Assembly (NCBI GenBank): GCA_003222375.1
Contig: QHVX01000052.1
Coordinates: 1-10,341, forward strand
From: Acidobacteriota bacterium
Lineage (GTDB): Bacteria; Acidobacteriota; Thermoanaerobaculia; Gp7-AA8
Direction of reading: 5' to 3'
Length of the DNA: 10,341 bases
The stretch's first letter is position 1; every line of letters starts with the position of its first letter. The notes beneath the pieces were generated by a model, which saw only the letters and a list, made by a program, of their open reading frames with translations, was not told the origin of the DNA and did no database searches. The position numbers were made by a program, and so were the translations under genes. This document shows positions 1 to 7,126 of this stretch, in pieces.

Positions 1-1730
1 CGCACCGGCGGCGGCTGGACCAGCTTCGGAAGCACTTTGCCGAGGATTTTCTTGGGGAGGTCGTCGCGAATCGCCTTCACGATCACGTCGACGGTCGCTT
101 CATCGAACGAAAGGTCGTGCTGCGCCAGAGCGGCCAGCCGCGCACGCGTGTCGCCGAGAATCGGGTTCGCCTTCATACCGTGCCGGGCGATGGTCAGCAG
201 GGCCGCCGGGCTGGCGATGCGCGCCAGAGCGGCGATGATCCGGTCGAGCACTTTCTGCACCTGATCGACGGGATAGATCGAGGCGTCTTTCTTGAGGAGA
301 ATCGCTTCGAACTCGGCGAGGCGAAGAACGAGCAATTGAACGGAATCGCCGGTCTTGATCTGCCCCAGCGGCACGATCGCTTCTTTGATGACGTAGATCG
401 ATTGACCGCGCGAGGAGGCTCGCGTCATGAGCTGCATCTCTTTGTCGACCGGCACATCGGGATCGCGCTGAATCCTGTGCAACAGATAGATGACGTTGCG
501 GAGGTAGTAGGTATCGATCTCCTCCGGCGCGCGATCGAGCTCCGCTTCCAGCTCGGCAACGGCCTTCTCCCTCGCTTCCGCGCCGTACGCTTCGAGAACA
601 CCGAGGAGCGAGCGACGACGCTCGGGGCGCTGCTCTCCACGGAGATCCTGAAAGAGCGTGCCGATCTGCAGGCTGGGGAAAAACGAGAGCGCCTTCGGGA
701 GCAGCGCGCGTTTCGATTTGCTCTCGCTGTATTTCCTGATCTCCTCGAAGCTGAGCGCTTCGACGGCGTCGCCGCGAACGCGGTCGACGGTCGACGGATC
801 AATTTTCTTCTCCGCGATCACCGAGGCGGCAAGTTCCAGCATGGAGATAGCGGCCGACAACATCCCGCTGTTGAATTGTTCGACTGCGCTCATCACGAGC
901 TCTCGAAAACGCTTTGTCCCTTCATTCGGGTCGTTGGTGAGCGTCAGGATCTTGTGCATGGCTTCGATCGGTGCCGGCGCTTTCACCTTTGCGTCGGAAG
1001 GAAGGACGATGTCCCACGACGGCACGCCCTTCGCCAGAACGTGGAGAAGGCTGGCGGGATCCGCGTCGCCGGTGTAAGGGCGGAGACTCTGGATGTACTC
1101 GCGCAACTCGGCATCGGACGTCGACGATGCAGCGGCCATCGTCAGAAGCTCGGCGGCCGGCTGAAATGATGGAGTCTCCTCCGGGGTCACTGCCGCCGAA
1201 GCGGCTGCCGCGGCCGGTGAAGAGGGGCGGACATACTTCGCGAGCCTCTCGATCACCAAACCGAGCCGCCGGGCGCTGCGCGCCACCACGTCGGTGAGCG
1301 GGCCTTTCGGCGCCTCCTTCTTTGCGGGCGTTCGCGAGACGTCGACGGCCCCTTGCGTCGATGACGCCAGCAGGTCGGCCGAATCGCGCAGCGCGATCAG
1401 ATTCTTGCGCAGCAGGTCGCGCTCCTCCGGAGGACAAATCTCCATCGCCAGCGGGAAAACGCTGTTCAGATACCTTTCGACCGCGATGCGGTCGATGAGC
1501 TTGAGCGACGCGAAGAGGTAGACCTTCTTGAGCGCATGAAACAGAAAGTCCGACATCGAGGCATCCTGGAGACGTCCCTGCTCGACGGCCCAGGCGTGCA
1601 CCTGTTTGATCATTAATTGTGGAGGCTGTTCCATGAGCGTCTGGACGGCGTCCGACGCAGTGAGAGGCGGAATCTGATCCAGCAGGTACCGCTGGAACTC
1701 CATCAGATCGGCGTGGACATCCTCGCTCAA
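1..1730 (-). CDS. Large helical protein of unknown function, C-terminus beyond window edge
   Basis: An uninterrupted minus-strand reading frame runs from 1730 to the window edge: 576 whole codons with no stop. An in-frame TAA lies four codons upstream of the proposed TTG start (1728-1730), so the start is TTG or the ATG nine codons later at 1701-1703. The N-terminus reads MSEDVHADLMEFQRYLLDQI. Residues 1-125 are mostly amphipathic helix. An Ala/Pro-rich linker lies at about 168-192. Residues 255-575 are again almost all helical, with short repeating hydrophobic helix pairs resembling a HEAT-type alpha-solenoid. There is no signal peptide, membrane segment or catalytic motif that I recognise, so it is probably cytoplasmic and possibly a scaffold. 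I do not recognise the family. A long antisense frame at 117-1169 is a shadow. The downstream part, and any C-terminal domain, cannot be seen. Confidence 0.82.
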   Translation of the reverse strand, partial: MSEDVHADLMEFQRYLLDQIPPLTASDAVQTLMEQPPQLMIKQVHAWAVEQGRLQDASMSDFLFHALKKVYLFASLKLIDRIAVERYLNSVFPLAMEICPPEERDLLRKNLIALRDSADLLASSTQGAVDVSRTPAKKEAPKGPLTDVVARSARRLGLVIERLAKYVRPSSPAAAAASAAVTPEETPSFQPAAELLTMAAASSTSDAELREYIQSLRPYTGDADPASLLHVLAKGVPSWDIVLPSDAKVKAPAPIEAMHKILTLTNDPNEGTKRFRELVMSAVEQFNSGMLSAAISMLELAASVIAEKKIDPSTVDRVRGDAVEALSFEEIRKYSESKSKRALLPKALSFFPSLQIGTLFQDLRGEQRPERRRSLLGVLEAYGAEAREKAVAELEAELDRAPEEIDTYYLRNVIYLLHRIQRDPDVPVDKEMQLMTRASSRGQSIYVIKEAIVPLGQIKTGDSVQLLVLRLAEFEAILLKKDASIYPVDQVQKVLDRIIAALARIASPAALLTIARHGMKANPILGDTRARLAALAQHDLSFDEATVDVIVKAIRDDLPKKILGKVLPKLVQPPPV

Positions 1731-1741
1731 CAGTGAGAGTT

Positions 1742-1747
1742 ATTGTA
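1742..1747 (-). promoter_or_regulatory. Candidate -10 box for the 1-1730 gene
   Basis: The minus strand reads TACAAT here (5 of 6 to TATAAT), 11 bases before the TTG start. Transcription would begin only a few bases upstream of that TTG, giving a nearly leaderless mRNA. That fits the absence of a Shine-Dalgarno sequence. No convincing -35 box is visible. Confidence 0.3.
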
Positions 1748-1811
1748 CGGCCTAACCCTTTAAAGCCATCAGCACCCGCGCTCAGACATCCCGGGCAGGT
1801 AGGATCTTGGA

Positions 1812-2924
1812 ATGTCATTGCGTCGCCACGAGCAACTGCTTCTCCGGCGCGCCTATCCGCGATCGCCGACAGAGCTGCGGCGTGCGGAGGCGGCGCTCAG
1901 AAAGTTTCGGATGCGCGACACGCTGCTCGATCCCGACGACGCCGGCATCGCCGGCACATCGGTCGACATGGTCTTCTCCTACGATCTCGTCCGCTGGCTC
2001 AGCAGCCGTTTCCCGCGAACGCTGAAGATCGACTGGGACGATCCGCCGAGCGAGGATCGCCTGGCGGCTGTCCTCACCCCCGCCATTCCGGAGTTGCAGG
2101 AGCGCATCGTCGACGCGAACGTTCCCTATCTCGAATACGCGAAGAAGCGCACTCTGGAGTGGTATCTGGAAAACATCGATCCCGTCGCCTACGACCTGCT
2201 CGGCCTTTGGGTTCGATGGAAGTTCCCGGCGGAGACGTCGCGCACCCGCATGCGACGAAAAACGCGATCGATCTTCTACGGCGACACGATCCTGGAGCGC
2301 CGCGACGTCTCGATCGTCGATGCCCTCGCGGGTCCGCCGATGACGGTCAGAAAACTCTCGCGTCAGGAAGGCGAGGAAGCGCTCGACCTGGCCCGCGCCG
2401 CCCTGGCCACGCGCTACCGCGAGCTCTACAACTTCACATATGGCGACCCGGCGACGGTCATCTCCGCTGACGCCGGCCGCGGTCTCGAGGTTGTTCTGTT
2501 TGGGCTCGTTCCGGAAAAGCGCCTTCCGATCCGCGCCGGATACGCCCCGTTCTTTTTTCGAAACGGGGTCCCGGTCGGCTACGGCGACGCCTTCGCGCTG
2601 GGCGACAAGATGGAGGTCAGTTTCAATATTTTTCCTGCCTTTCGGGCGGGCGAATCGGCCTGGTGCTTCACACGGCTATTGAAGCTCTATCAACAGCTCT
2701 TCGGGTCGAGAGTGTTCTTGATCGACCGTTATCAGATCGGATTGGGCAACGACGAAGCGATCGCGTCGGGCGCGTTCTGGTTTTACCGCAAGATGGGGTT
2801 TCGGCCGACCGATCAGAAGGTCGAACGGCTCGCGCGTCGTGAAGAGAGGCGCCGCCGCCGATCATCGGCCGCCACGCTCAGAGAGCTGGCGCGGAGCGCG
2901 ATGATCTACGTCGCGAGATCATGA
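1812..2924 (+). CDS. Conserved-type hypothetical protein with C-terminal GNAT-like domain (370 aa)
   Basis: This 370-residue soluble protein has no signal peptide or membrane helix. Residues 1-60 are helical and rich in Arg and Leu. The middle (about 90-235) has no motif I recognise. Residues 240-335 look like the core of an N-acetyltransferase fold: a strand pair with an intervening turn (GVPVGYGDAF, 252-261), a second strand pair, a helix (ESAWCFTRLLKLYQ), a strand (VFLIDRYQIG, 301-310), then helix and strand ending in AFWFYRKMGFRP (321-332), which resembles the common GNAT C-terminal FYxKxGF motif. The classic acetyl-CoA loop (Q/RxxGxG/A) is not evident, so catalysis is uncertain. The ATG at 1812 is preceded by AGGTAGGA, a modest ribosome-binding site. 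The gene diverges from the left-edge gene with 81 bp between. Its stop overlaps the stop of the convergent oxidoreductase gene by 6 bp. The C-terminus is very basic (runs of Arg at 342-350). Confidence 0.85.
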   Translation: MSLRRHEQLLLRRAYPRSPTELRRAEAALRKFRMRDTLLDPDDAGIAGTSVDMVFSYDLVRWLSSRFPRTLKIDWDDPPSEDRLAAVLTPAIPELQERIVDANVPYLEYAKKRTLEWYLENIDPVAYDLLGLWVRWKFPAETSRTRMRRKTRSIFYGDTILERRDVSIVDALAGPPMTVRKLSRQEGEEALDLARAALATRYRELYNFTYGDPATVISADAGRGLEVVLFGLVPEKRLPIRAGYAPFFFRNGVPVGYGDAFALGDKMEVSFNIFPAFRAGESAWCFTRLLKLYQQLFGSRVFLIDRYQIGLGNDEAIASGAFWFYRKMGFRPTDQKVERLARREERRRRRSSAATLRELARSAMIYVARS

Positions 2925-4946
2925 GCGAAGCGCCGCCAGCACTCGCGAGGGAATCATGGGCAGCCGGTACATCCGCACTCCCACCGCGTCGAACACGGCG
3001 TTCGCGATCACTGCGCCCATTGGAACGATCGCCGGTTCACCACCGCCCTGCGGCGCGAGGTCATCATTCGAAATGAGAATCGTTTCGATGCGCGGGACCA
3101 TCGAAAAGCGCGGAAGCGTGTAAGTCACGAAATTCTGATCGAGGATTTCGCCGCCCTTGAAATTCAGCTCCTCGGTCAAAACGTAGCCGAGGCCCATGCT
3201 GATGCAGCCTTCCATCTGCATCTTCGCGCCATCGGGATTGATGACGATGCCCATGTCCTGAGCCGCGACGACGCGTTTGACCTTGATCTCCCCGCTCTTG
3301 CGATCCACCGCCACCTCGGCCGCCATTGCGCACCACGTTCCTGCATCCATAGATACTGCGATTCCGCGCCCCTGCCCCGACGGTCCCGCCCCACCCTTCC
3401 ACCCGAAGGCGTCGGCAGCGGTCTGCAGGACGCGACGGCCGCGCGCGTCGGACATGTTGCGGAGGCGAAATTCGAGCGGGTCGATCTTCGCCGCCGCGGC
3501 CATGATGTCGATCTGCGACTCGCGCGCGAAGACATTGGTCCCCGCGCCGGGGGCGCGCCACGGTCCGGTGCCGAATGGATGAAGATTTGTCGAACCGCGC
3601 GCCATCAGAGTCTGAATCTTCGCGCCCGGCACGTCGTACAGCACTTCCGACGATCGCCCGCCGCTCGCCCAGCTGGTGTAGTCCCACTGCGTGATCTTGC
3701 CTTTGTCGTCGATCGACGCCGCGACCTTCACCACCGCCGCGGGGCCGAACGTGTCGTAGAAAAATTCTTCGGCGCGCGTCCAGGTGACCATCACCGGCTT
3801 TCCGGTGATCTGCGCCAGCTTCGCCGCCTCGATCGCCTGCTGGGCGCGACTCTTGCCGCCGAAGCCGCCGCCCACGAATGGCGTGATCACACGCACTTTC
3901 GATTCGTCGAGGCCGAGGGCCTGCGCGATCTGGGAGCGGATCTGAAACGGCCCTTGCGTGCCGACCCAGGCAGTCAGCCTGCCGTCTTTCAACTCCGCGA
4001 CCGCGGTGTGCGTCTCGATCGGCGCATGCGCGAGGTAGCCCGTCCGAAACGTCGATTCGAACGTAGCACCGACACTCTTGTCGGTGCCCGGCACATTCTT
4101 CAAGAAATAGTCGCCAACCGACTCCGTATCGAACGCCGCCGCCGGCTTCTCCCACTCCGCTTTGATCAACTGCAGCGCTGAGTTAGCCACTTCCGGATCG
4201 GCGTGAAGCACGGCGACGAGATCACCGTTCTCGATGACCGTTACGCCCGCCATCGCCTTCGCTTTGGAAGTGTCGAGTGACTTCCGCGTCGCGCCATGCA
4301 TCGGCGGACGCAGAAGGCGCGCGTGGAGCATGCCGGGACGCCGGAGATCGCCCGCGTACATCGCCCGGCCCGTGACTTTGTCTTTTCCATCCAGACGCCT
4401 GGTCGCCTTGCCGATGACCTTGAATTCCTTGACCGAGCGGAGCACAGCCTTGCCATCGACGAGGCGCGCGATCTCTTTTCCTTTCGCGAGCTCGCCGTAT
4501 GTCACCTTGCGCTTGCCGTCGGTCACCACGCCGTTGGCGACTGTGAGCTGATCGGTCCCGAGTTTTTGCGACGCCAACTTCATGAGGACCGTGCGGGCCT
4601 CTGCTGCCGCGGCCCGCACCGCCGGGCCGAAGAAGCGCGTCGACTGCGAACCATGCGTGCCGCCGTCCCACGGACAGAGATCGGTGTCGCCCATGACCAT
4701 CGTGATGGATTCGACCGACACGCCCAGCTCCTCGGCCGCCCTCTGCGCCAGCGAGGTGTGCACGCCCTGCCCCATCTCGATCTTGCCGGAGAAGAGCGTG
4801 ACGCGTCCGTTCTCGTCGATGCGGAGATAGGCGTTCGGGTCGGCAGGATAATCGCGGCGCTGGCCTAACAAGACCGCCGGCTGCACGATCAGCACGACGA
4901 TGCCGCCGCCCAGCAGCTTGCAGAATTCGCGGCGGTTGGCTCTCAT
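2919..4946 (-). CDS. Tat-exported molybdopterin-binding subunit, xanthine dehydrogenase family (IorB-like)
   Basis: This 675-residue large subunit belongs to the xanthine oxidase/aldehyde oxidase superfamily and is most like isoquinoline 1-oxidoreductase beta subunits. It would bind the molybdenum cofactor and hydroxylate or oxidise an N-heterocycle or aldehyde; the substrate cannot be read from sequence. The N-terminus carries a twin-arginine signal (NRREFCKLLGGG, Arg5-Arg6, then a hydrophobic stretch to about 28), so the complex should be periplasmic. A cofactor-binding segment occupies about 40-130 (DTDLCPWDGGTHGSQSTR, 87-104), a hammerhead-type domain about 180-260, and the main cofactor domains follow. 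The family motif GGGFGGK is at 359-365, GPWRAPGAGTN at 461-471, and the catalytic Glu is E637 in GGGEP (634-638). Length suits the family. The frame is open upstream to 5327, but the ATG at 4946 is set by AGGAGG seven bases before it, the Tat signal, and an ATGA overlap with the (2Fe-2S) gene. Confidence 0.95.
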   Translation of the reverse strand: MRANRREFCKLLGGGIVVLIVQPAVLLGQRRDYPADPNAYLRIDENGRVTLFSGKIEMGQGVHTSLAQRAAEELGVSVESITMVMGDTDLCPWDGGTHGSQSTRFFGPAVRAAAAEARTVLMKLASQKLGTDQLTVANGVVTDGKRKVTYGELAKGKEIARLVDGKAVLRSVKEFKVIGKATRRLDGKDKVTGRAMYAGDLRRPGMLHARLLRPPMHGATRKSLDTSKAKAMAGVTVIENGDLVAVLHADPEVANSALQLIKAEWEKPAAAFDTESVGDYFLKNVPGTDKSVGATFESTFRTGYLAHAPIETHTAVAELKDGRLTAWVGTQGPFQIRSQIAQALGLDESKVRVITPFVGGGFGGKSRAQQAIEAAKLAQITGKPVMVTWTRAEEFFYDTFGPAAVVKVAASIDDKGKITQWDYTSWASGGRSSEVLYDVPGAKIQTLMARGSTNLHPFGTGPWRAPGAGTNVFARESQIDIMAAAAKIDPLEFRLRNMSDARGRRVLQTAADAFGWKGGAGPSGQGRGIAVSMDAGTWCAMAAEVAVDRKSGEIKVKRVVAAQDMGIVINPDGAKMQMEGCISMGLGYVLTEELNFKGGEILDQNFVTYTLPRFSMVPRIETILISNDDLAPQGGGEPAIVPMGAVIANAVFDAVGVRMYRLPMIPSRVLAALRS

Positions 4947-5401
4947 TTCGAGGCCTCCTGAATGGCGGCGATGATTCTTTGATGCGCGCCGCACCGGCAG
5001 AGATTTCCGTCCATCTCCTCGACGATGGCATCGCGCGAGGGATGCGGCTTCTGCTGCAAGAGCGACCAGGCGTTCATGATCATCCCCGACGTGCAGAATC
5101 CGCATTGGAATCCGCCGTGCTCGATGAACGCTTGTTGCAGCGGATGCAGCTTGCCGTCGCGTTCGAGTCCTTCGATCGTCACGACGTTCTTTCCCTGCAC
5201 GTCGCCGAGACGGGTCTGACATGAACGCATCGCCTGGCCGTCGACCGCCACGGTACACGCGCCGCAGATGCCGAGTCCGCAGCCATACTTCGTGCCGGTC
5301 AACTCGAGATCGCCGCGGAGGACCCACAGCAGTAAGCGCTGGTCGTCGGTGTCCATCGAAACCGGCCGGCCGTTGAGACGGAATCGAATGTCGTGTTGCA
5401 T
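4943..5401 (-). CDS. (2Fe-2S)-binding subunit of molybdenum hydroxylase (IorA-like)
   Basis: This 152-residue protein is the electron-transfer subunit of a molybdenum hydroxylase. The N-terminal half is a plant-type ferredoxin domain with cluster ligands Cys41, Cys46, Cys49 (CGLGICGAC) and Cys61. The C-terminal helical domain carries the second cluster with Cys100 and Cys103 (CGFC) and Cys135 and Cys137 (CRC). All eight expected cysteines are present and the length is typical. It has no signal peptide, so in this family it would be exported folded with its Tat-bearing partner. The start is the ATG at 5399-5401, directly before the conserved strand; the only Shine-Dalgarno-like sequence is AGGA about eight bases upstream. 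Its TGA stop overlaps the ATG of the large subunit (ATGA, 4943-4946). It is first in the operon. No FAD subunit, cytochrome c or XdhC-type maturation gene is in the window. Confidence 0.96.
   Translation of the reverse strand: MQHDIRFRLNGRPVSMDTDDQRLLLWVLRGDLELTGTKYGCGLGICGACTVAVDGQAMRSCQTRLGDVQGKNVVTIEGLERDGKLHPLQQAFIEHGGFQCGFCTSGMIMNAWSLLQQKPHPSRDAIVEEMDGNLCRCGAHQRIIAAIQEASK
4954..4959 (-). promoter_or_regulatory. Ribosome-binding site fixing the molybdopterin subunit start
   Basis: A perfect AGGAGG on the minus strand lies seven bases upstream of the ATG at 4944-4946, inside the 3' end of the preceding gene. It decides the start against the much longer upstream open frame, and with the ATGA overlap suggests translational coupling of the two subunits. 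Confidence 0.85.
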
Positions 5402-5438
5402 GGAGGAAATCCTATCGCAGCTTGCGACCGGTGGTATC

Positions 5439-5450
5439 TTGTTGTGACAA
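5439..5450. promoter_or_regulatory. Short dyad TTGT-N4-ACAA in divergent spacer
   Basis: A 4-bp-arm inverted repeat (TTGT TGTG ACAA) sits mid-way between the (2Fe-2S) gene and the Crp/Fnr-type gene. It is only loosely like FNR/CRP half-sites and its spacing differs from the FNR consensus. It is a weak operator candidate. Confidence 0.2.
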
Positions 5451-5459
5451 CCCCGCCGC

Positions 5460-5481
5460 TTCCATCACGTGCGACATGGAA
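5460..5481. promoter_or_regulatory. Inverted repeat TTCCAT-N10-ATGGAA, candidate operator
   Basis: Perfect 6-bp arms are separated by 10 bases, 22 bp overall. This is the size of a site bound by a dimeric Crp/Fnr-family protein. It ends 19 bp before the start codon of the regulator gene, where binding could repress that gene and affect the divergent oxidoreductase operon. A 6-bp dyad can arise by chance in 99 bp, so this is tentative. Confidence 0.3.
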
Positions 5482-5500
5482 TGCTGCTCGAGGAGAGTTC

Positions 5501-6214
5501 ATGTCGAATGTCGCACAGCAGGTCACCGCGCCCACAAATCGTTTGCTGTCACAGCTTCCGGTACATGAGCGCAACGCCATCCATCGCGGATCGGAGATGT
5601 TCTTCTTCAACGTGGGAGACATCGTGCTGCACGCGCACGCGCACAGCAGCTACGTGTTCTTTCCAGTCGATGCGGTGGTGTCGGTCGTGAGGACCTTGCG
5701 CGAAGAGCGATCGGTCGAGCTGGGACTGATCGGCAACGAAGGGATGATCGGTCTCGACGTGATCATGGAGGCCAAGACGCAGATCGACGACACAGTGGTG
5801 CAGTACAGCGGCTCGGCGTTGCGGATGCCGGCCGACGATCTTCTGAAGCAGTTTCACGGCGGCGGCGCGTTGCAGAAACATCTCCTCCGCTTCACGCACG
5901 CCTTCCTGGGCCAGGTCGCACAAAACGCCGTCTGCAACCGGTTCCATCCACTGTCGCAGCGGATGGCGAAATGGCTGCTGATGATTCACGATCGAACCGG
6001 AGTGCCGGAAGTCGAGAGCACGACGCGTCTGATCGCCATCGCACTCGGAGCGCGCGAAAGCGAAGTGGAAGGAGCGATCGCGCAGTTGACTCTGGGCGCC
6101 GGCATCCAGCAGCGGCGGAAGTCGATCGCCATCGAACGCGAGCCGCTCGAGCTCAGCGCCTGCGAGTGCTACGAAACGCTGCGCGCGTCGTACGGCCGCA
6201 CGCTCGCCGGCTGA
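5501..6214 (+). CDS. Crp/Fnr-family transcriptional regulator
   Basis: This 237-residue protein has the layout of the Crp/Fnr superfamily. A cyclic-nucleotide-binding-type beta barrel covers about 12-115 (FFFNVGDIVLH, then SYVFFPVDAVVSVV, then SVELGLIGNEGMIGLDV). A long dimerisation helix follows at about 123-160 (AQNAVCNRFHPLSQRMAKWL). A C-terminal winged helix-turn-helix occupies about 173-215, and the ending CECYETL (221-227) is typical of this subgroup. It lacks the N-terminal cysteine set of oxygen-sensing FNR, and the ligand is unknown. The predicted recognition helix (ARESEVEGAIAQL) carries Glu where relatives usually have Arg/Thr, so its DNA specificity may be unusual or weak. The ATG at 5501 is chosen for the GAGGAGAG ribosome site ending three bases upstream and the domain start; the frame is open further upstream. 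It diverges from the oxidoreductase operon and ends 3 bp from the convergent small gene. Confidence 0.93.
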   Translation: MSNVAQQVTAPTNRLLSQLPVHERNAIHRGSEMFFFNVGDIVLHAHAHSSYVFFPVDAVVSVVRTLREERSVELGLIGNEGMIGLDVIMEAKTQIDDTVVQYSGSALRMPADDLLKQFHGGGALQKHLLRFTHAFLGQVAQNAVCNRFHPLSQRMAKWLLMIHDRTGVPEVESTTRLIAIALGARESEVEGAIAQLTLGAGIQQRRKSIAIEREPLELSACECYETLRASYGRTLAG

Positions 6215-6217
6215 GAA

Positions 6218-6430
6218 TTACTCCGGCTGAACCAGACTCGCCCACGGCATCCTGCGCACACGCACGACCGTAGCGTCGATTTCCTGTTGCGTCGCCTTCG
6301 GTCCGAGCGTGCGCAGGATGTAATCGACTTCGATGGACACCAGCCGTTGGCCGTTCAACACCCGCAGCGCCGTCTTTCGCAGTGTCATCTCCGAAACGGG
6401 AAGGCTCGGCTCGCGCAGAATTCGCGTCAC
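6218..6430 (-). CDS. Small unknown protein (70 aa), last gene of XRE-RRM operon
   Basis: This 70-residue protein starts at GTG (6428-6430), overlapping the TGA stop of the RRM gene as GTGA. AAGGG lies eight bases upstream as a plausible ribosome site. The sequence is mixed-charge and apparently helical (EMTLRKTALRVLNGQRLVSI, 14-33), with no signal peptide, membrane segment or cysteine. I do not recognise the family. The case for it being real is the tight coupling to the RRM gene, the exact fit between RRM stop and the Crp-type gene's stop (3 bp away), and the lack of a competing frame. It could be a partner of the RNA-binding protein, but that is only inference from position. Confidence 0.6.
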   Translation of the reverse strand: MTRILREPSLPVSEMTLRKTALRVLNGQRLVSIEVDYILRTLGPKATQQEIDATVVRVRRMPWASLVQPE

Positions 6431-6681
6431 GACCTCGACCCTTTCGGTTGCGACTCGTTGACGCGCAGAACGCGCCCGCCGACTTCCTTGCCGTTGAGGG
6501 CCGCGATCGCCGCTTTCGCGTGCTCGGCGTTGGGATATTCGACGAAACCGAAACCCCGCGGCTCGCCGGTGATGCGGTCCTTGACGAGATTGACGCTGTT
6601 CGTGGCGCCGAATGGCGTCACGAGCGCGGTGAACTCGGTCTCGCTCATTTCCTTGGAAAGATTTCCGACGTAAACCTTCAT
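6427..6681 (-). CDS. Single-RRM RNA-binding protein
   Basis: This 84-residue protein is essentially one RNA recognition motif. The RNP2 hexamer is VYVGNL (3-8) and the RNP1 octamer is RGFGFVEY (42-49), with the aromatic residues Tyr4, Phe44 and Phe46 that stack on RNA bases. The order beta-alpha-beta-beta-alpha-beta is clear, and the last strand ends at about 76 before a short polar tail (QPKGSRS). Small bacterial RRM proteins of this kind (best known as cyanobacterial Rbp proteins) bind single-stranded RNA, and some are cold-induced. The frame is open upstream to 6855, but the ATG at 6679-6681 sits at the RRM beginning with GGGAG six bases upstream. It follows the membrane protein gene by 19 bp and overlaps the next small gene by GTGA, so it is inside an operon. 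Confidence 0.95.
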   Translation of the reverse strand: MKVYVGNLSKEMSETEFTALVTPFGATNSVNLVKDRITGEPRGFGFVEYPNAEHAKAAIAALNGKEVGGRVLRVNESQPKGSRS

Positions 6682-6700
6682 TTGCAGCTCCCTTTTCTCT

Positions 6701-7117
6701 TCAAACTCCTGCGGCCGACATCCGATGCGGCGGTAAAAAACTTTCCCACTGACGGACGGCCTCCGCCGGCAGGACGAATTCGAACTTCTGACTGAAGCAG
6801 CGAAGCCGGAGGACGGTTCCCTTGCCGACGGACTGGCCAGTCGAAAGCTCATCATCGTACTCGACTTCGTGGATCCATTGCCGCTCGAGCGACGCCTGCA
6901 TGTCGGAGTTTTCGTAGTAGAACGCCGCGTCGGTCAGCGCGAGCGCAACCGGCATGTGGCGGCTTCCGTCGACGAACTCTCCACGGCTGACCAGTCGCGA
7001 TGAATCGCGACGGCGGTCGGTGAAGAGCTCCAATTTATCGGACGATGTTCTTTTCCAGAGCGTCCAGGAGAGAAACCCGATGACTGCAATTCCGACGAGA
7101 ACCGCGATGGTCAACAT
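6701..7117 (-). CDS. Membrane-anchored protein with PH-like domain (138 aa)
   Basis: An N-terminal transmembrane helix (about residues 2-21, LTIAVLVGIAVIGFLSWTLW) is followed by a basic patch (KRTSSDK, DRRRD), which suggests a cytoplasmic C-terminal domain by the positive-inside rule. Residues about 40-128 alternate short strands (MPVALALTDAAFYYE; LERQWIHEVEYDDE; TVLRLRCFSQKFEFVL) and end in a helix (AEAVRQWESFLPP). This pattern is like bacterial pleckstrin-homology/GRAM-type domains; the fold call is inference. The ATG at 7115-7117 has AAGGAG five bases upstream, and that site overlaps the stop codon of the XRE gene (TAAGGAG), so translation of the two is likely coupled. Function unknown; it could tether an operon partner to the membrane. 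Confidence 0.88.
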   Translation of the reverse strand: MLTIAVLVGIAVIGFLSWTLWKRTSSDKLELFTDRRRDSSRLVSRGEFVDGSRHMPVALALTDAAFYYENSDMQASLERQWIHEVEYDDELSTGQSVGKGTVLRLRCFSQKFEFVLPAEAVRQWESFLPPHRMSAAGV

Positions 7118-7126
7118 GACATCTCC

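Noticed and set aside
117..1169. Long plus-strand open frame (350 codons)
   Set aside because: It is antisense to the 576-codon minus-strand frame, is Arg/His/Gly-rich without domain features, and has the look of a mirror frame in GC-rich coding DNA.
922..1818. Minus-strand open frame of 298 codons
   Set aside because: It lies in a different frame of the same strand as the left-edge gene and is Arg/Gly/Ser-rich with no recognisable domain; the true frame is continuous from 1730 to the edge.
4947..5327. N-terminal extension of the molybdopterin subunit
   Set aside because: The extension is out-of-frame (2Fe-2S) gene sequence, Arg-rich and unlike the family; AGGAGG and the Tat signal set the start at 4946.
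5439..5450. FNR box
   Set aside because: The TTG and CAA triplets are 6 bases apart, not the 8 of the TTGAT-N4-ATCAA consensus, so it is recorded only as a weak dyad.
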